Source of the DNA: Flavihumibacter sp. UBA7668
Lineage (GTDB): Bacteria > Bacteroidota > Bacteroidia > Chitinophagales > Chitinophagaceae
Reading direction: 5' to 3'
Assembly: GCF_002483205.1 (NCBI RefSeq)
Contig: NZ_DLHM01000007.1
Location: 62,001-126,000 of the forward strand
Length of the DNA: 64,000 bases
How positions within the stretch are numbered: position 1 is the first letter of the stretch; each line of letters opens with the position of its first letter. Both the position numbers and the translations under genes were made by a program. Of this stretch, positions 17,757 through 26,932 are shown piece after piece. The notes beneath the pieces were generated by a model. The model made no database searches. It saw only the letters and a list, made by a program, of their open reading frames with translations, and had not been told where the DNA came from.

Positions 17757-20132
17757 TTATTGGGTGAGACTTCTCAGATTCTCGATCCCTTTAAGTAGCG
17801 CATCCGGTGTATAAGAAATACTATCTATTCCGGCTTCCAAAAGAAATCGTGCAAAGGAAGGGTCATCGCTGGGTGCCTGTCCGCATATACCGATTGGCCG
17901 GCCTGCTGCATGTGCATTCCGGATGGCCATTTCAATCATCAGTCTGGCAGCGGGATTCTGTTCATTAAACAAGGGACTTACCAGTGCAGAATCACGATCT
18001 ACCCCCAGCGTTAGCTGGGTCAGGTCATTTGAACCAATGGAAAATCCGTCAAAAACCTGAGCAAATGATTCCGCCATTAATACATTTGATGGTATTTCTG
18101 CCATCACATAAACCTCCAACCCGTTCACCCCCCGCACAAGCCCGTAATTGCTCATTTGTTCCATTACCTTTTCGCCTTCCTCCACGGTACGACAAAATGG
18201 TATCATCAGTTTTAAATTGGTAAACCCCATTTCTTCCCGCACCCGACGGACAGCAGCACATTCCAGCCGAAAACCCTCCCGGTAGCGCTCATGGTAATAG
18301 CGGGATGCCCCCCTGAAACCAATCATCGGATTCTCTTCCTTAGGTTCAAATCCTGCGCCCCCGAGAAGGTTTGCATATTCATTGGATTTGAAATCACTCA
18401 TCCGGAGAATTACCGGCTTGGGATAAAATGCAGCTGCCATGGCTGCAATTCCCTGGGATAACTTATCAATGAAGTACTCACGCTTATCCGGATAACTCTG
18501 TGTCAGGAGAGCGATCGTTTCTCTATCAGGCGAATCATTTATTAGCTGATCAAAATGAACCAATGCCATAGGATGGATCTTAATTGCATGGGTAATCATA
18601 AACTCCATCCGCAAAAGACCAATACCATCATTTGGATAAAAAGACAATTGAAATGCTTTGTCAGGATCCCCTGCAATCAGCATGACTTTTGTCTTTTCCG
18701 GCATTTTTATGGAGCTGAAATCGTGTTCTATCAAATCGTATAATAATGACCCTGCATAAATGCGCCCGATTTTTCCTTCACAACAGGATACAGTAATGAT
18801 ATCACCATCTTTAATTTTTTCCGTTGCATTTTCACAACCAACGATTGCCGGCACCCCAAGTTCTCTTGCTACAATGGAAGCATGACTGGTTCTGCCTCCC
18901 TTATTTGTTACGATTGCCGCTGATTTTTTTAAAATCGGATCCCAATCCGGACTGGTTAGATCTGTAACAATAATTTCACCGGCTTTTAATTTATCAGCCT
19001 CTGCCGTACTTTTTAATAAACGCGCAGTACCAATGGCGATAGACGATCCAATTGCCTGACCGCTCGCCAATATTCGTGCACCTTCCCCATGCAACCGATA
19101 TTCTTTCAACAGAAGAGGATTCGACCTGGAATGTACAGTTTCAGGGCGGGCCTGAAGAATATAAAGTTGTTGCGATATGCCATCCTTTGCCCATTCTATA
19201 TCCATTGGCTTTCCATAATGGTCTTCAATTAGTTTACCCCATTGAGCCAGCTGAATAATTTCAGCATCTGAAAGAACGAACCTGGCACGCAGGTCAGCTG
19301 CTGTTTCTTTGTTGAGGATAGCTTGAGAAGTATCATCGCCATATATCATCGTCTGTTCTTTTTCCCCAAGTCTTTTCTGAATAATGGGTTGCTTAACTTT
19401 TCCCAGAAAAGGTTTGAATACCAGAAATTCATCCGGTGTAACAGTACCCTGAACAATATTTTCACCCAGTCCCCATACGCCGGAAATATGAATCAGGTTG
19501 CGAAAACCTGATTCCGGTTCCAGCGTAAAGAGTACACCGGAACAAGCAAGATCAGACCGAACCATTAATTGAATTCCGACTGAAAGTGCTACTTTTTCGT
19601 GCTGAAATCCATGATCCTCCCGATATTTAATAGCTCTGTCAGTATATAGCGACGCAAAACAACGCTTAACTGCTTCCAGCAGGGCCTCTTCACCCCGGAC
19701 ATTTAAATAGGATTCATGCTGTCCGGCAAAACTTGCTTCCGGTAAATCTTCTGCTGTTGCACTGCTCCGTACAGCTACTGCAACCGGCTCACCTTTGCCA
19801 AGTTGTTCATACGCCTGTAAAACTTCCTTTTGCAAATGAAGAGGTAATGCTGCATTCAATAAGAGTTTTCGTGCTGCGGCACCGATGGTTCGAAGATTGG
19901 TATAGAGGTGGTGATCCAATTGCCTGATCAGCTCACTTAATGGTGCATGCAGTCTGTTGAAGCTAAGAAAATTTTCAAATGCAAGAGCAGTTGTGGCAAA
20001 TCCATCCGGGACAGTGATTCCCTTAGATGCCAGGAGGGAAATCATTTCACCCAGGGAAGCATTTTTTCCTCCAACAGAAGGGATATCCGCAAGACTAATT
20101 TCATTGAAATTTCGAATCCAGGCTGGTTGCAT
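17757..20132 (-). CDS. ppsA: Phosphoenolpyruvate synthase
   Basis: The 791-residue protein has the three PEP-synthase domains in order: an N-terminal ATP-grasp pyruvate-kinase-like domain (SVGGKNASLGEM, VAVRSSATAEDLPEASFAGQ), the phosphohistidine swivelling domain with catalytic His in GGRTSHASIVARELGVPAIV, and the C-terminal TIM barrel with the catalytic Cys in GICGQAPSDDP. It converts pyruvate, ATP and water to PEP, AMP and phosphate for gluconeogenesis. The length is normal. It lies 24 bases after the baeRF-like gene and may share its transcript. Confidence 0.96.
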   Translation of the reverse strand: MQPAWIRNFNEISLADIPSVGGKNASLGEMISLLASKGITVPDGFATTALAFENFLSFNRLHAPLSELIRQLDHHLYTNLRTIGAAARKLLLNAALPLHLQKEVLQAYEQLGKGEPVAVAVRSSATAEDLPEASFAGQHESYLNVRGEEALLEAVKRCFASLYTDRAIKYREDHGFQHEKVALSVGIQLMVRSDLACSGVLFTLEPESGFRNLIHISGVWGLGENIVQGTVTPDEFLVFKPFLGKVKQPIIQKRLGEKEQTMIYGDDTSQAILNKETAADLRARFVLSDAEIIQLAQWGKLIEDHYGKPMDIEWAKDGISQQLYILQARPETVHSRSNPLLLKEYRLHGEGARILASGQAIGSSIAIGTARLLKSTAEADKLKAGEIIVTDLTSPDWDPILKKSAAIVTNKGGRTSHASIVARELGVPAIVGCENATEKIKDGDIITVSCCEGKIGRIYAGSLLYDLIEHDFSSIKMPEKTKVMLIAGDPDKAFQLSFYPNDGIGLLRMEFMITHAIKIHPMALVHFDQLINDSPDRETIALLTQSYPDKREYFIDKLSQGIAAMAAAFYPKPVILRMSDFKSNEYANLLGGAGFEPKEENPMIGFRGASRYYHERYREGFRLECAAVRRVREEMGFTNLKLMIPFCRTVEEGEKVMEQMSNYGLVRGVNGLEVYVMAEIPSNVLMAESFAQVFDGFSIGSNDLTQLTLGVDRDSALVSPLFNEQNPAARLMIEMAIRNAHAAGRPIGICGQAPSDDPSFARFLLEAGIDSISYTPDALLKGIENLRSLTQ

Positions 20133-20156
20133 GAAAATTAAATTTTTATCTGCTGT

Positions 20157-21146
20157 TTAATAAAAACGGACCAGGGCAATTTTCCCAAAGTCAGTTAGTT
20201 TTCCCGGATCTACAAATTCTACTTCCCCCCCTACTTCCAGTACTTTTTCAATTATATCATCCACTGCATCTTTGATATAGGAATAGGGATTATGCAGCTG
20301 AAATCCATCAAAATAAAAATCACGTTCCACTACCAATAATTTGCCATTATGATGCATGGCTTCTTTCCAAACTTCTGACATACCAATGGTGAGCCGTTGC
20401 GCGAGTTCAGCGGCAGAAAGGCGAAGCAATATTGCTGTCTGTTGCCAGCTTGACCACTGGTCAAAATAAGGTTTTAATTCCTTTTCTATTTCAAGTGAAT
20501 CACGTTCTGTTCCGGCAAAGGGAATTAAATCAATGATTGTATGGGTATTCATCGTCACCTTCCGAAAATCTTCCAGATTTACAGATGCGCCAAGGATGAA
20601 TGCCGGTAAATTATACGCTCGTATCATTTGTCCAAGGGTCTGATCTGCCTGCTTTAACGCAACCTCATTCGAATATTCGATGTGGGTGGAAAGAATCCGG
20701 GTTTGTTTTCCAGGCTCCCCAAGTAAAATATGCATTTGTTGAGGCTGAAACAGCAAGACGAGGAATTGCCGGGATATTTTTTTACAATTGATCAGATCGC
20801 GGATTTCGAAAGAATCATCAATAATAACTTTTGAAACAACGTCCATATCCAGGTAAAGCAGTTTCTCAAAAACAGGGGAAATAAAAATCGCAATGCTCCG
20901 CTTGTGTGTACTGTAGTTTAACTGCTGGAACATTCCTTTCAGGCGCTGAAGCAAAAGCAGGGCCAATTCAGGCGGATACTGTTTGAGCAACGATTTTTCA
21001 ACCTGATCACAGGTGGTTTTCAGAGAAATCAATAATTCATCCTTTGCCGTCATTTTTGGATTAAATGGCAACACAATCGATACTGCAGGCCGATAATGAA
21101 CCGCCTCCAGTACCTTTTGAAGGTCTGGTGTAAGCACTGGATTCAT
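20157..21146 (-). CDS. baeRF-like (bacterial eRF1-domain) protein
   Basis: The 329-residue protein has no signal peptide or membrane segment. The pattern resembles the bacterial archaeo-eukaryotic release factor-like (baeRF) families: an N-terminal alpha/beta domain (ISPVFEKLLYL, FLVLLFQPQQMHILLG), a middle AELAQRLTIGMSEVWKEAMH segment and a C-terminal YIKDAVDDIIEKVLEVGGEVEFV, recalling the eRF1/Pelota domain-3 Rossmann-like fold. These proteins are thought to act on stalled ribosomes or translation stress, but few have been tested. The family call is from memory of sequence pattern and is moderate. Confidence 0.55.
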   Translation of the reverse strand: MNPVLTPDLQKVLEAVHYRPAVSIVLPFNPKMTAKDELLISLKTTCDQVEKSLLKQYPPELALLLLQRLKGMFQQLNYSTHKRSIAIFISPVFEKLLYLDMDVVSKVIIDDSFEIRDLINCKKISRQFLVLLFQPQQMHILLGEPGKQTRILSTHIEYSNEVALKQADQTLGQMIRAYNLPAFILGASVNLEDFRKVTMNTHTIIDLIPFAGTERDSLEIEKELKPYFDQWSSWQQTAILLRLSAAELAQRLTIGMSEVWKEAMHHNGKLLVVERDFYFDGFQLHNPYSYIKDAVDDIIEKVLEVGGEVEFVDPGKLTDFGKIALVRFY

Positions 21147-21201
21147 AGCCGGGTAAATTTCGTGACGAAACTAGTTAGAACACCGTCTGAATGAACTGAT
21201 A

Positions 21202-21792
21202 CTAATCAGGCTCTTTTTTGATCTTCATCAAAAGTCCACGCATATCCTCCATCATTTCAATCTGTGTTTTCTGAATTTCAAACAGCGTTTGCATCTGTTC
21301 AGTCATTAACAGATCGAGTTTACAATGAAGATTACGTACTTCTATCTCCGACTTCAGGTTGATCATATAGTCGCTAATGGCTCTTTGCCGGTCTTTTTCT
21401 TCTTTTCGGTTTTGGCTCATCATTATTACAGGCGCCTGAAGTGCAGCAACGGTAGAGAGTAGTAAATTAAGCAAAATAAAGGGATAGGGATCAAAGGGCC
21501 TGGATAATAAAAATATATTCAGCCCGATCCACAGCAACATCAGGAAAGCAAAACTCAGGATAAATCTCCAGCTGCCACCGAAGGAAGCCACTTTATCTGC
21601 AATCCGAGCCTGAAACCCGGGATGTTGTTCTTCTAACTCCTTTAACTTATCTGTGAGCAGTTTTTCCTCTTCCACCGATTGTCTCACCATTGAATTTAGT
21701 TTTTCCAGTTGGGCTGATTCAGTTGAAAAAAGCTGCTCCAATTGAGTTTTTGTCATTTCTGCTGAATTTTGGGTGTTCCCTAAATTACTCAT
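21202..21792 (-). CDS. DUF1003 family membrane protein
   Basis: The 196-residue protein has an N-terminal coiled-coil-like stretch, then the DUF1003 core: DKVASFGGSWRFILSFAFLM, DPYPFILLNLLLSTVAALQA and the conserved PVIMMSQNRKEEKDRQRA. It has two transmembrane helices, and its C-terminal amphipathic helix should lie in the cytoplasm. The function of the family is unknown. It is divergent from the GAF/kinase-like gene and heads a possible unit with the baeRF-like and PEP synthase genes. Confidence 0.9.
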   Translation of the reverse strand: MSNLGNTQNSAEMTKTQLEQLFSTESAQLEKLNSMVRQSVEEEKLLTDKLKELEEQHPGFQARIADKVASFGGSWRFILSFAFLMLLWIGLNIFLLSRPFDPYPFILLNLLLSTVAALQAPVIMMSQNRKEEKDRQRAISDYMINLKSEIEVRNLHCKLDLLMTEQMQTLFEIQKTQIEMMEDMRGLLMKIKKEPD

Positions 21793-21924
21793 TTGACCTT
21801 AACTGCGTCAAACATCCATAAAATCAGGCTGTTGGACGACATTAGAAATATTTCGACAGCGCCTGGTAAACTATTAGAAGCAGGGTTCCGTTAATATTGC
21901 ATAATCCGTTGTAAGGCATATAAA

Positions 21925-23100
21925 ATGAAATTCCCTATGATAAACGAGTTGCCCGATTTTCGGGAAGAAATGAGATTGGCTGATCTGTATTCATTCGGAA
22001 TATTGGATACAGAAGAAGAAGAAGATTTTTCTCAGCTGGTTGAACTTGCAGCCAACATAACGAATTGCCCTATGGCAGCTATCAGCTTTATAGACAAAGA
22101 CAGGCAATGGTTCAAAGCGATCAAAAATATGGGTGTCAGGGAAACAAGAAGGGACGAAGCTTTTTGTCACCATACTATTCAACAGGATGAGGTATTGATG
22201 GTATCAGATGCCGGCACCGATATTCGTTTTCAAAACAATCCATATGTTACCGGCGATCCAAATATCAGCTTTTATGCCGGGGCTCCTATCAGTAGTATTT
22301 CAGGGCAGAAACTTGGCGCGGTATGTGTACTGGATTCTGCCAATAACCGGCAATTATCAAAATTCCAGCTGGAATCATTACAAACCATTGCCAACCAGAT
22401 AAGTCGTCTGCTGGAACTGAAAAGAAAAAACAAGTCCCTTATCAACTATACCAATAAATTGATTGAAGCGGAAAAGGCCTTACATCGCCTTTCTATCAAA
22501 GAGGAAGAATCGGAACGGAATTTTATTGCCAACCAGTTACATGAGAATTTTGCACAAACACTGGCCGCAACAAAATTGTACATAGAGTTTGCAGAAACAG
22601 AAAAAGATCTGGCAGCAAGTTTCCTTGCCAAAAGCAAGGACAATATAGAACATATCATCAATGAAATCAGGTTGCTTTGCAACTATATCAAACCGGTAGA
22701 TAATTACCAGGCAAGCCCCACTTTATTAATCAACGAATACATAAAGCAATGGTCGCTGAACAGTAATGTAGAAGTCTCCTATCTGATGGAAAGTGAAGAA
22801 GAGCTGCCTTCGGAATCGGGACTCTTCATTTATCGTTTATTACAAACGGTATTGCCACTTACCAAAACCTATCGGGTACGAAAACTAAACTTATCAATTA
22901 TACTGGGATCTGATATCGAAATCAATGTTAATTATCAGCCGAACAGCAATTATACGGTAGATCCTTATCAATTGTTATTGCTGAAAAAATCAATTTCTAT
23001 GGCACAGGCAGAAGGTGGGCAATTACTGGTTACAAGAACAGCGGAAGGTGCTCATCAAATTATGATACACCTACCGCTGCCAATTCAGGTTGCTGTTTGA
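21925..23100 (+). CDS. GAF-domain protein with degenerate histidine-kinase region
   Basis: The 391-residue soluble protein has a GAF domain at about residues 30-165 (FCHHTIQQDEVLMVSDAGTD, GAPISSISGQKLGAVCVLD). It is followed by a helical segment like HisKA_3 with the phospho-acceptor His in IANQLHENFAQTLAATKLYI (His206). The expected C-terminal ATPase domain is present in outline, but the N-box Asn and the Gly-rich G boxes cannot be recognised, so ATP binding is doubtful. It may be a sensor acting by dimerisation, or a phosphotransfer partner for another kinase. No response regulator is adjacent. It converges on the DUF4412 gene. Confidence 0.75.
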   Translation: MKFPMINELPDFREEMRLADLYSFGILDTEEEEDFSQLVELAANITNCPMAAISFIDKDRQWFKAIKNMGVRETRRDEAFCHHTIQQDEVLMVSDAGTDIRFQNNPYVTGDPNISFYAGAPISSISGQKLGAVCVLDSANNRQLSKFQLESLQTIANQISRLLELKRKNKSLINYTNKLIEAEKALHRLSIKEEESERNFIANQLHENFAQTLAATKLYIEFAETEKDLAASFLAKSKDNIEHIINEIRLLCNYIKPVDNYQASPTLLINEYIKQWSLNSNVEVSYLMESEEELPSESGLFIYRLLQTVLPLTKTYRVRKLNLSIILGSDIEINVNYQPNSNYTVDPYQLLLLKKSISMAQAEGGQLLVTRTAEGAHQIMIHLPLPIQVAV

Positions 23101-23120
23101 TAAGTGTTGATGGAACAGTA

Positions 23121-23849
23121 TTACATACCTGGCATCGCCATCACTTTATAACCGGATGTTGCCATTATTTTGCCATCCTTACTAACGGAGATGGCTTCAA
23201 ACCTGGATAGATTGCCTGATTTTTTATCCGTACTTTCCATTCTGAGCATAACACCGTTTTCCATTCCTTTCATGGAAGGGAAGCGGATTGGTTTGGAACC
23301 GGTTTCCAGCATGGCAGCCAGACTTTTGGCAAAATTCCCCATTCCGGATCCCAGTTCTGTTGTCATCCACACGAGCGACTGACTATCGTCGCTCTCCACC
23401 TGAAACTGCTCACATTTATATCCCAGAATAGTTTCTGATTTGCCAGTTTTGGTAACTTTTACGTTGTTTGGATTTTCCTCCTTCACCTGGCCCTGCATTT
23501 TCTGCTTCATTTTTGCCAGATCCATAATCATCGCCATTTTCTGATCGGTCATGAACGTTATCATTTTCTGATCTTTGAGATCCATCACCATAAAAAATCC
23601 CTTTTGTTTTGGACTTTCCATACCAGTATAATCTCCTTTCGAGAACCACATCCCCATCTGTTCTCCTTTTTTTAAAGAGCCATTTTTTCCGGAGCTGATC
23701 TCATAGGTGATTCCCAGACTGAATTCATAGTTTTCCGGAAGGGTTTGGGAAATTGCTGAATGAGTTGATAAAATCGATAGTAGCGCTAAGCTAACGAACT
23801 TGAATATTCGAAAAATTGCAGGAACGGAAGGCTGAATTGCTGATCGCAT
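23121..23849 (-). CDS. DUF4412 domain-containing secreted protein
   Basis: The 242-residue protein has a Sec signal (LALLSILSTHSAISQ) and the DUF4412 pattern: a stretch of Met-rich strands (DLKDQKMITFMTDQKMAMI) and TGKSETILGYKCEQFQVESD, followed by VWMTTELGSGMGNFAKSLA. The fold is probably LolA/LppX-like, seen in periplasmic lipid carriers, but no function is established. It is separated from the OmpA-family gene by about 50 bases. Confidence 0.85.
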   Translation of the reverse strand: MRSAIQPSVPAIFRIFKFVSLALLSILSTHSAISQTLPENYEFSLGITYEISSGKNGSLKKGEQMGMWFSKGDYTGMESPKQKGFFMVMDLKDQKMITFMTDQKMAMIMDLAKMKQKMQGQVKEENPNNVKVTKTGKSETILGYKCEQFQVESDDSQSLVWMTTELGSGMGNFAKSLAAMLETGSKPIRFPSMKGMENGVMLRMESTDKKSGNLSRFEAISVSKDGKIMATSGYKVMAMPGM

Positions 23850-23900
23850 AATTTAAATTTTAGTGATGAATTCATTGCCTTAACCGACTGCTAAGCTACA

Positions 23901-25508
23901 TCAATTCTTTAAGATCGTAAATTCAACACGACGATTGAGCTGCCTGCCATCATCCGTATCATTTGATGACAGTGGCTTAGTTTCACCATATCCCTGTGAA
24001 CGAAGGCGGGATGCTGCTATTCCTTTGGTAATCAGGTATTCCATTACGGATCTTGCCCGATTATCACTGAGTTTATAGTTGTAGTCATCTGAACCTTTAC
24101 TATCGGTATGGGCACTCAGTTCTATTTCTATAGATGGGTTTTCTTCCAGTAACTTAACCACGCGATCCAGTTCAACAAAGGATTCTTTTCTTAATTCCCA
24201 TTTATCAAAGTCGAAGAATACATTGTTTAATCGTACCGTTTGTCCGATTTCGATTGGTACCAGGTAGAGGTCCTTATGAATTTCCGTGTATCCGGCCTGA
24301 ACCATGGAATCGAGGTTCAGATTCTCCGACATAGAGAAGAAATGATTGGCCGTTGCCCGTATGCTGTAATTCCGATTGAAGGGCAGAACGATTTTGAACG
24401 CGCCATCAAAGGGGCTCGAAAGGGCATTCCCCACCTGTACCCCATCAGGAAGGGTTTCATATAAAAGAGAAGCGGTTATGGGTTCGCCTGTTTTTTTATT
24501 AAATACATTTCCGGTTACCATAACAACCGGATCCGGCTTTTTCTCTTCCAGCAGGCGAACGCGTACAATATCACTGGCTCCATACCCCTCTTCACTGGTG
24601 GTGAGATACGCAAATTCACCCCCGGCATCCATGGTAAAAAATGCGTCCCAATTGGAGGTATTGATTGGCGCACCCAGGTTTTCCGGTTCGGACCATTTGG
24701 TCCAGCTATCATCCAGCCTTTTGGTTTTCCAGATATCATTATCCCCCAGTCCACCTGCGCGGTTACTGCTGAAATACAGTGTAACACCATCGGCCGCCAT
24801 ATAGGGCGTCATTTCATCAGTTTCCGGGGTATTGATTTTTTTTCCAAGGTTTTTGGGTTCCGACCAACTGCCATCCTGTTTAAGAAAACAGACAAAAATA
24901 TCATTCAGCGCACTTCCTTCCTCAGTTGACATATACAATAATAGGGTCTGTCCATCATGCGCCATGGATGCCCCGGATAATTTCCCCTTATCGTACTTGA
25001 AGTAATTTTTAATATTAAGTCCCTCTGGCTGGCTCCAGCGGCCATCTTCCTGCATAAAACACATACTGATCCCTTTTCCAACATAACCTCCTTTAACAAA
25101 AGCGCCACGAATCAGGATCCGGTTATTATCGGGTGAAATCCAGTAAACGGCGTTGTAATGAGTGGTATTAAGCGGATAAGCCAGGTGTTTGGCTTCACTC
25201 CAGTTGCCCAGTGTATCACGAAAAGCGACCCAGATATCCTGAGAATTGGGAACAGACCTGTATTTAGTATTTCGAGGGTGATTTTCGCAGATAAAAAACA
25301 GCAGGTTGCCATCCGCAGAAATGGTGGGTCTTAACTCCGGTAAATCAGAATTGATTCCTTCTCCGAGATTTTCAATCTTTATAATCGTGCCTTCCCTTAT
25401 TACATTTTCCTTCTGGGCAATGAATTTACTACTGGTGTCTATGGAAGTTTGGGCAATAACAAGGGCACAGGTAAAATGCAAAAGCAACAGAAAGTACAGT
25501 TTTCTCAA
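23901..25508 (-). CDS. OmpA family protein with PD40 repeats
   Basis: The 535-residue secreted protein has three parts. First, PD40 (WD40-like) beta-propeller blades at about residues 50-320 (MTPYMAADGVTLYFSSNRAG, GASDIVRVRLL). Second, a carboxypeptidase-regulatory-like domain (VTGNVFNKKTGEPITASLLY). Third, a C-terminal OmpA peptidoglycan-binding domain (VFFDFDKWELRKES, ELSAHTDSKGSDDYN, LSDNRARSVMEYL, NRRVEFTI) with the usual Asp and Arg that bind diaminopimelate. Such proteins are common in Bacteroidota, often linked to T9SS or envelope anchoring. It is a single gene, divergent from the M16 peptidase pair. Confidence 0.94.
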   Translation of the reverse strand: MRKLYFLLLLHFTCALVIAQTSIDTSSKFIAQKENVIREGTIIKIENLGEGINSDLPELRPTISADGNLLFFICENHPRNTKYRSVPNSQDIWVAFRDTLGNWSEAKHLAYPLNTTHYNAVYWISPDNNRILIRGAFVKGGYVGKGISMCFMQEDGRWSQPEGLNIKNYFKYDKGKLSGASMAHDGQTLLLYMSTEEGSALNDIFVCFLKQDGSWSEPKNLGKKINTPETDEMTPYMAADGVTLYFSSNRAGGLGDNDIWKTKRLDDSWTKWSEPENLGAPINTSNWDAFFTMDAGGEFAYLTTSEEGYGASDIVRVRLLEEKKPDPVVMVTGNVFNKKTGEPITASLLYETLPDGVQVGNALSSPFDGAFKIVLPFNRNYSIRATANHFFSMSENLNLDSMVQAGYTEIHKDLYLVPIEIGQTVRLNNVFFDFDKWELRKESFVELDRVVKLLEENPSIEIELSAHTDSKGSDDYNYKLSDNRARSVMEYLITKGIAASRLRSQGYGETKPLSSNDTDDGRQLNRRVEFTILKN

Positions 25509-25600
25509 GGCTTGGATCTTTCCTTAAAAACGTAAACCCATTAAAAATAATGTATCAGAGAAGGTTTTTTTTAGCTTTAGGATGCACTAAACACACATTT

Positions 25601-26914
25601 ATGAAGAAAATCTGGACAAGTCTCTTTCTTTTGTCCGCTTATTTTGCACAAAGTCAGCTAAAAGCTGGTGAGGTTCAGAGCTTTACACTTTCAAACGGTA
25701 TGAAATTTCTGGTAGTGGAGGATTTTTCCATCCCCAATGCCAATATGTACCTGTTCTACCGGGTTGGATCCCGGAATGAGTACCAGGGCATAACCGGATT
25801 ATCCCATTTTTTTGAGCACATGATGTTCAATGGAGCCAAAAAATACGGGCCAAAGGAATTTGACCGTACCATGGAATTTAACGGTGGTGCGAACAATGCC
25901 TATACCCGTGAGGATGTTACGGTTTACACCAACTGGTTTCCGGCTTCCGCAACGGAAGTGATTTTTGATCTGGAGGCGGACCGGATATCAAGTTTGACTA
26001 TTGACCCCAAAGTTGTAGAGAGCGAACGAGGGGTCGTTATTTCTGAAAGAAGTACCGGCCTGGAGAATTCGCCTTACCGGGTATTGTTTGAAGCGGTACA
26101 GGGACAGGCATTTGCGGAGCACCCCTACCATTGGCCGGTAATCGGGTACCTGGATGACATGAAAAACTGGAAACAGGCGGATCTGGAACGTTATTTCAAA
26201 ACCTATTATGCGCCCAATAACTGTGTAGTAGTAATTTCAGGTGCTGTGAAGTTGTCAGAAGTAAAGGCATTAGCAGATAAATATCTTGCTCCGATACCGG
26301 CTCAGACGGAACCTCCGGCGGTTCATATTAAAGAACCCAAACAAACGGGTGAAAAAAGAATAACGGTACAAAAACAGGTAGCCAACCCCTATATCAGTAT
26401 GGCCTGGCATACGCCGGAAGCGAAGCATGCCGATTATTATGCATTATCGCTTTTGGCAGATTTGCTGGCACAGGGACAGTCATCCCGTCTGTATTCGACC
26501 CTTGTTGATAAAAAGCAGCTGGCTACAACGGTTTTTGCCCGTTATGAAGAAAGTTTTGATCCCACTTTATTTAGTATAACTGCGGCAGCTTCGCAAGGAG
26601 CTAAAACCGCTGATATTGAAAAAGAAGTGTATGATGCGTTGGAACTAATCAAAAAAAATGGCGTTACCAGCCAGGAATTGGAGAAAGTAAAGAATGCCAA
26701 ATTGATCGACTTTTACCGGCAGATTGAAACCATCAATGGCAAATCGAATAATATCGGAACCTACGAACTGTTTTTTGGCGATTACAAAAAACTATTTGAT
26801 GCACCTGCGCAATTCAATAAAGTTAGTGTGGAGGATATCAAACGCGTGGCAAGTGAGTATTTCATAAAATCAAATCGTACGGTGGGTATCGTAACAGCAA
26901 AGGTTGATGACTAA
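25601..26914 (+). CDS. M16 zinc peptidase (catalytic member)
   Basis: From the ATG at 25601 (signal MKKIWTSLFLLSAYFAQ) the protein has 437 residues. It carries the inverted zinc motif HFFEH at 69-73 and the third ligand Glu149 in VVISERS, 76 residues later, as in insulinase and mitochondrial-processing-peptidase beta subunits. An upstream ATG at 25550 would put extra residues before the signal peptide and is less likely. It lies 18 bases before a second M16 gene, and the pair probably forms a periplasmic heterodimer that degrades peptides. Confidence 0.95.
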   Translation: MKKIWTSLFLLSAYFAQSQLKAGEVQSFTLSNGMKFLVVEDFSIPNANMYLFYRVGSRNEYQGITGLSHFFEHMMFNGAKKYGPKEFDRTMEFNGGANNAYTREDVTVYTNWFPASATEVIFDLEADRISSLTIDPKVVESERGVVISERSTGLENSPYRVLFEAVQGQAFAEHPYHWPVIGYLDDMKNWKQADLERYFKTYYAPNNCVVVISGAVKLSEVKALADKYLAPIPAQTEPPAVHIKEPKQTGEKRITVQKQVANPYISMAWHTPEAKHADYYALSLLADLLAQGQSSRLYSTLVDKKQLATTVFARYEESFDPTLFSITAAASQGAKTADIEKEVYDALELIKKNGVTSQELEKVKNAKLIDFYRQIETINGKSNNIGTYELFFGDYKKLFDAPAQFNKVSVEDIKRVASEYFIKSNRTVGIVTAKVDD

Positions 26915-26932
26915 TCAAATTAATTCAAACAC

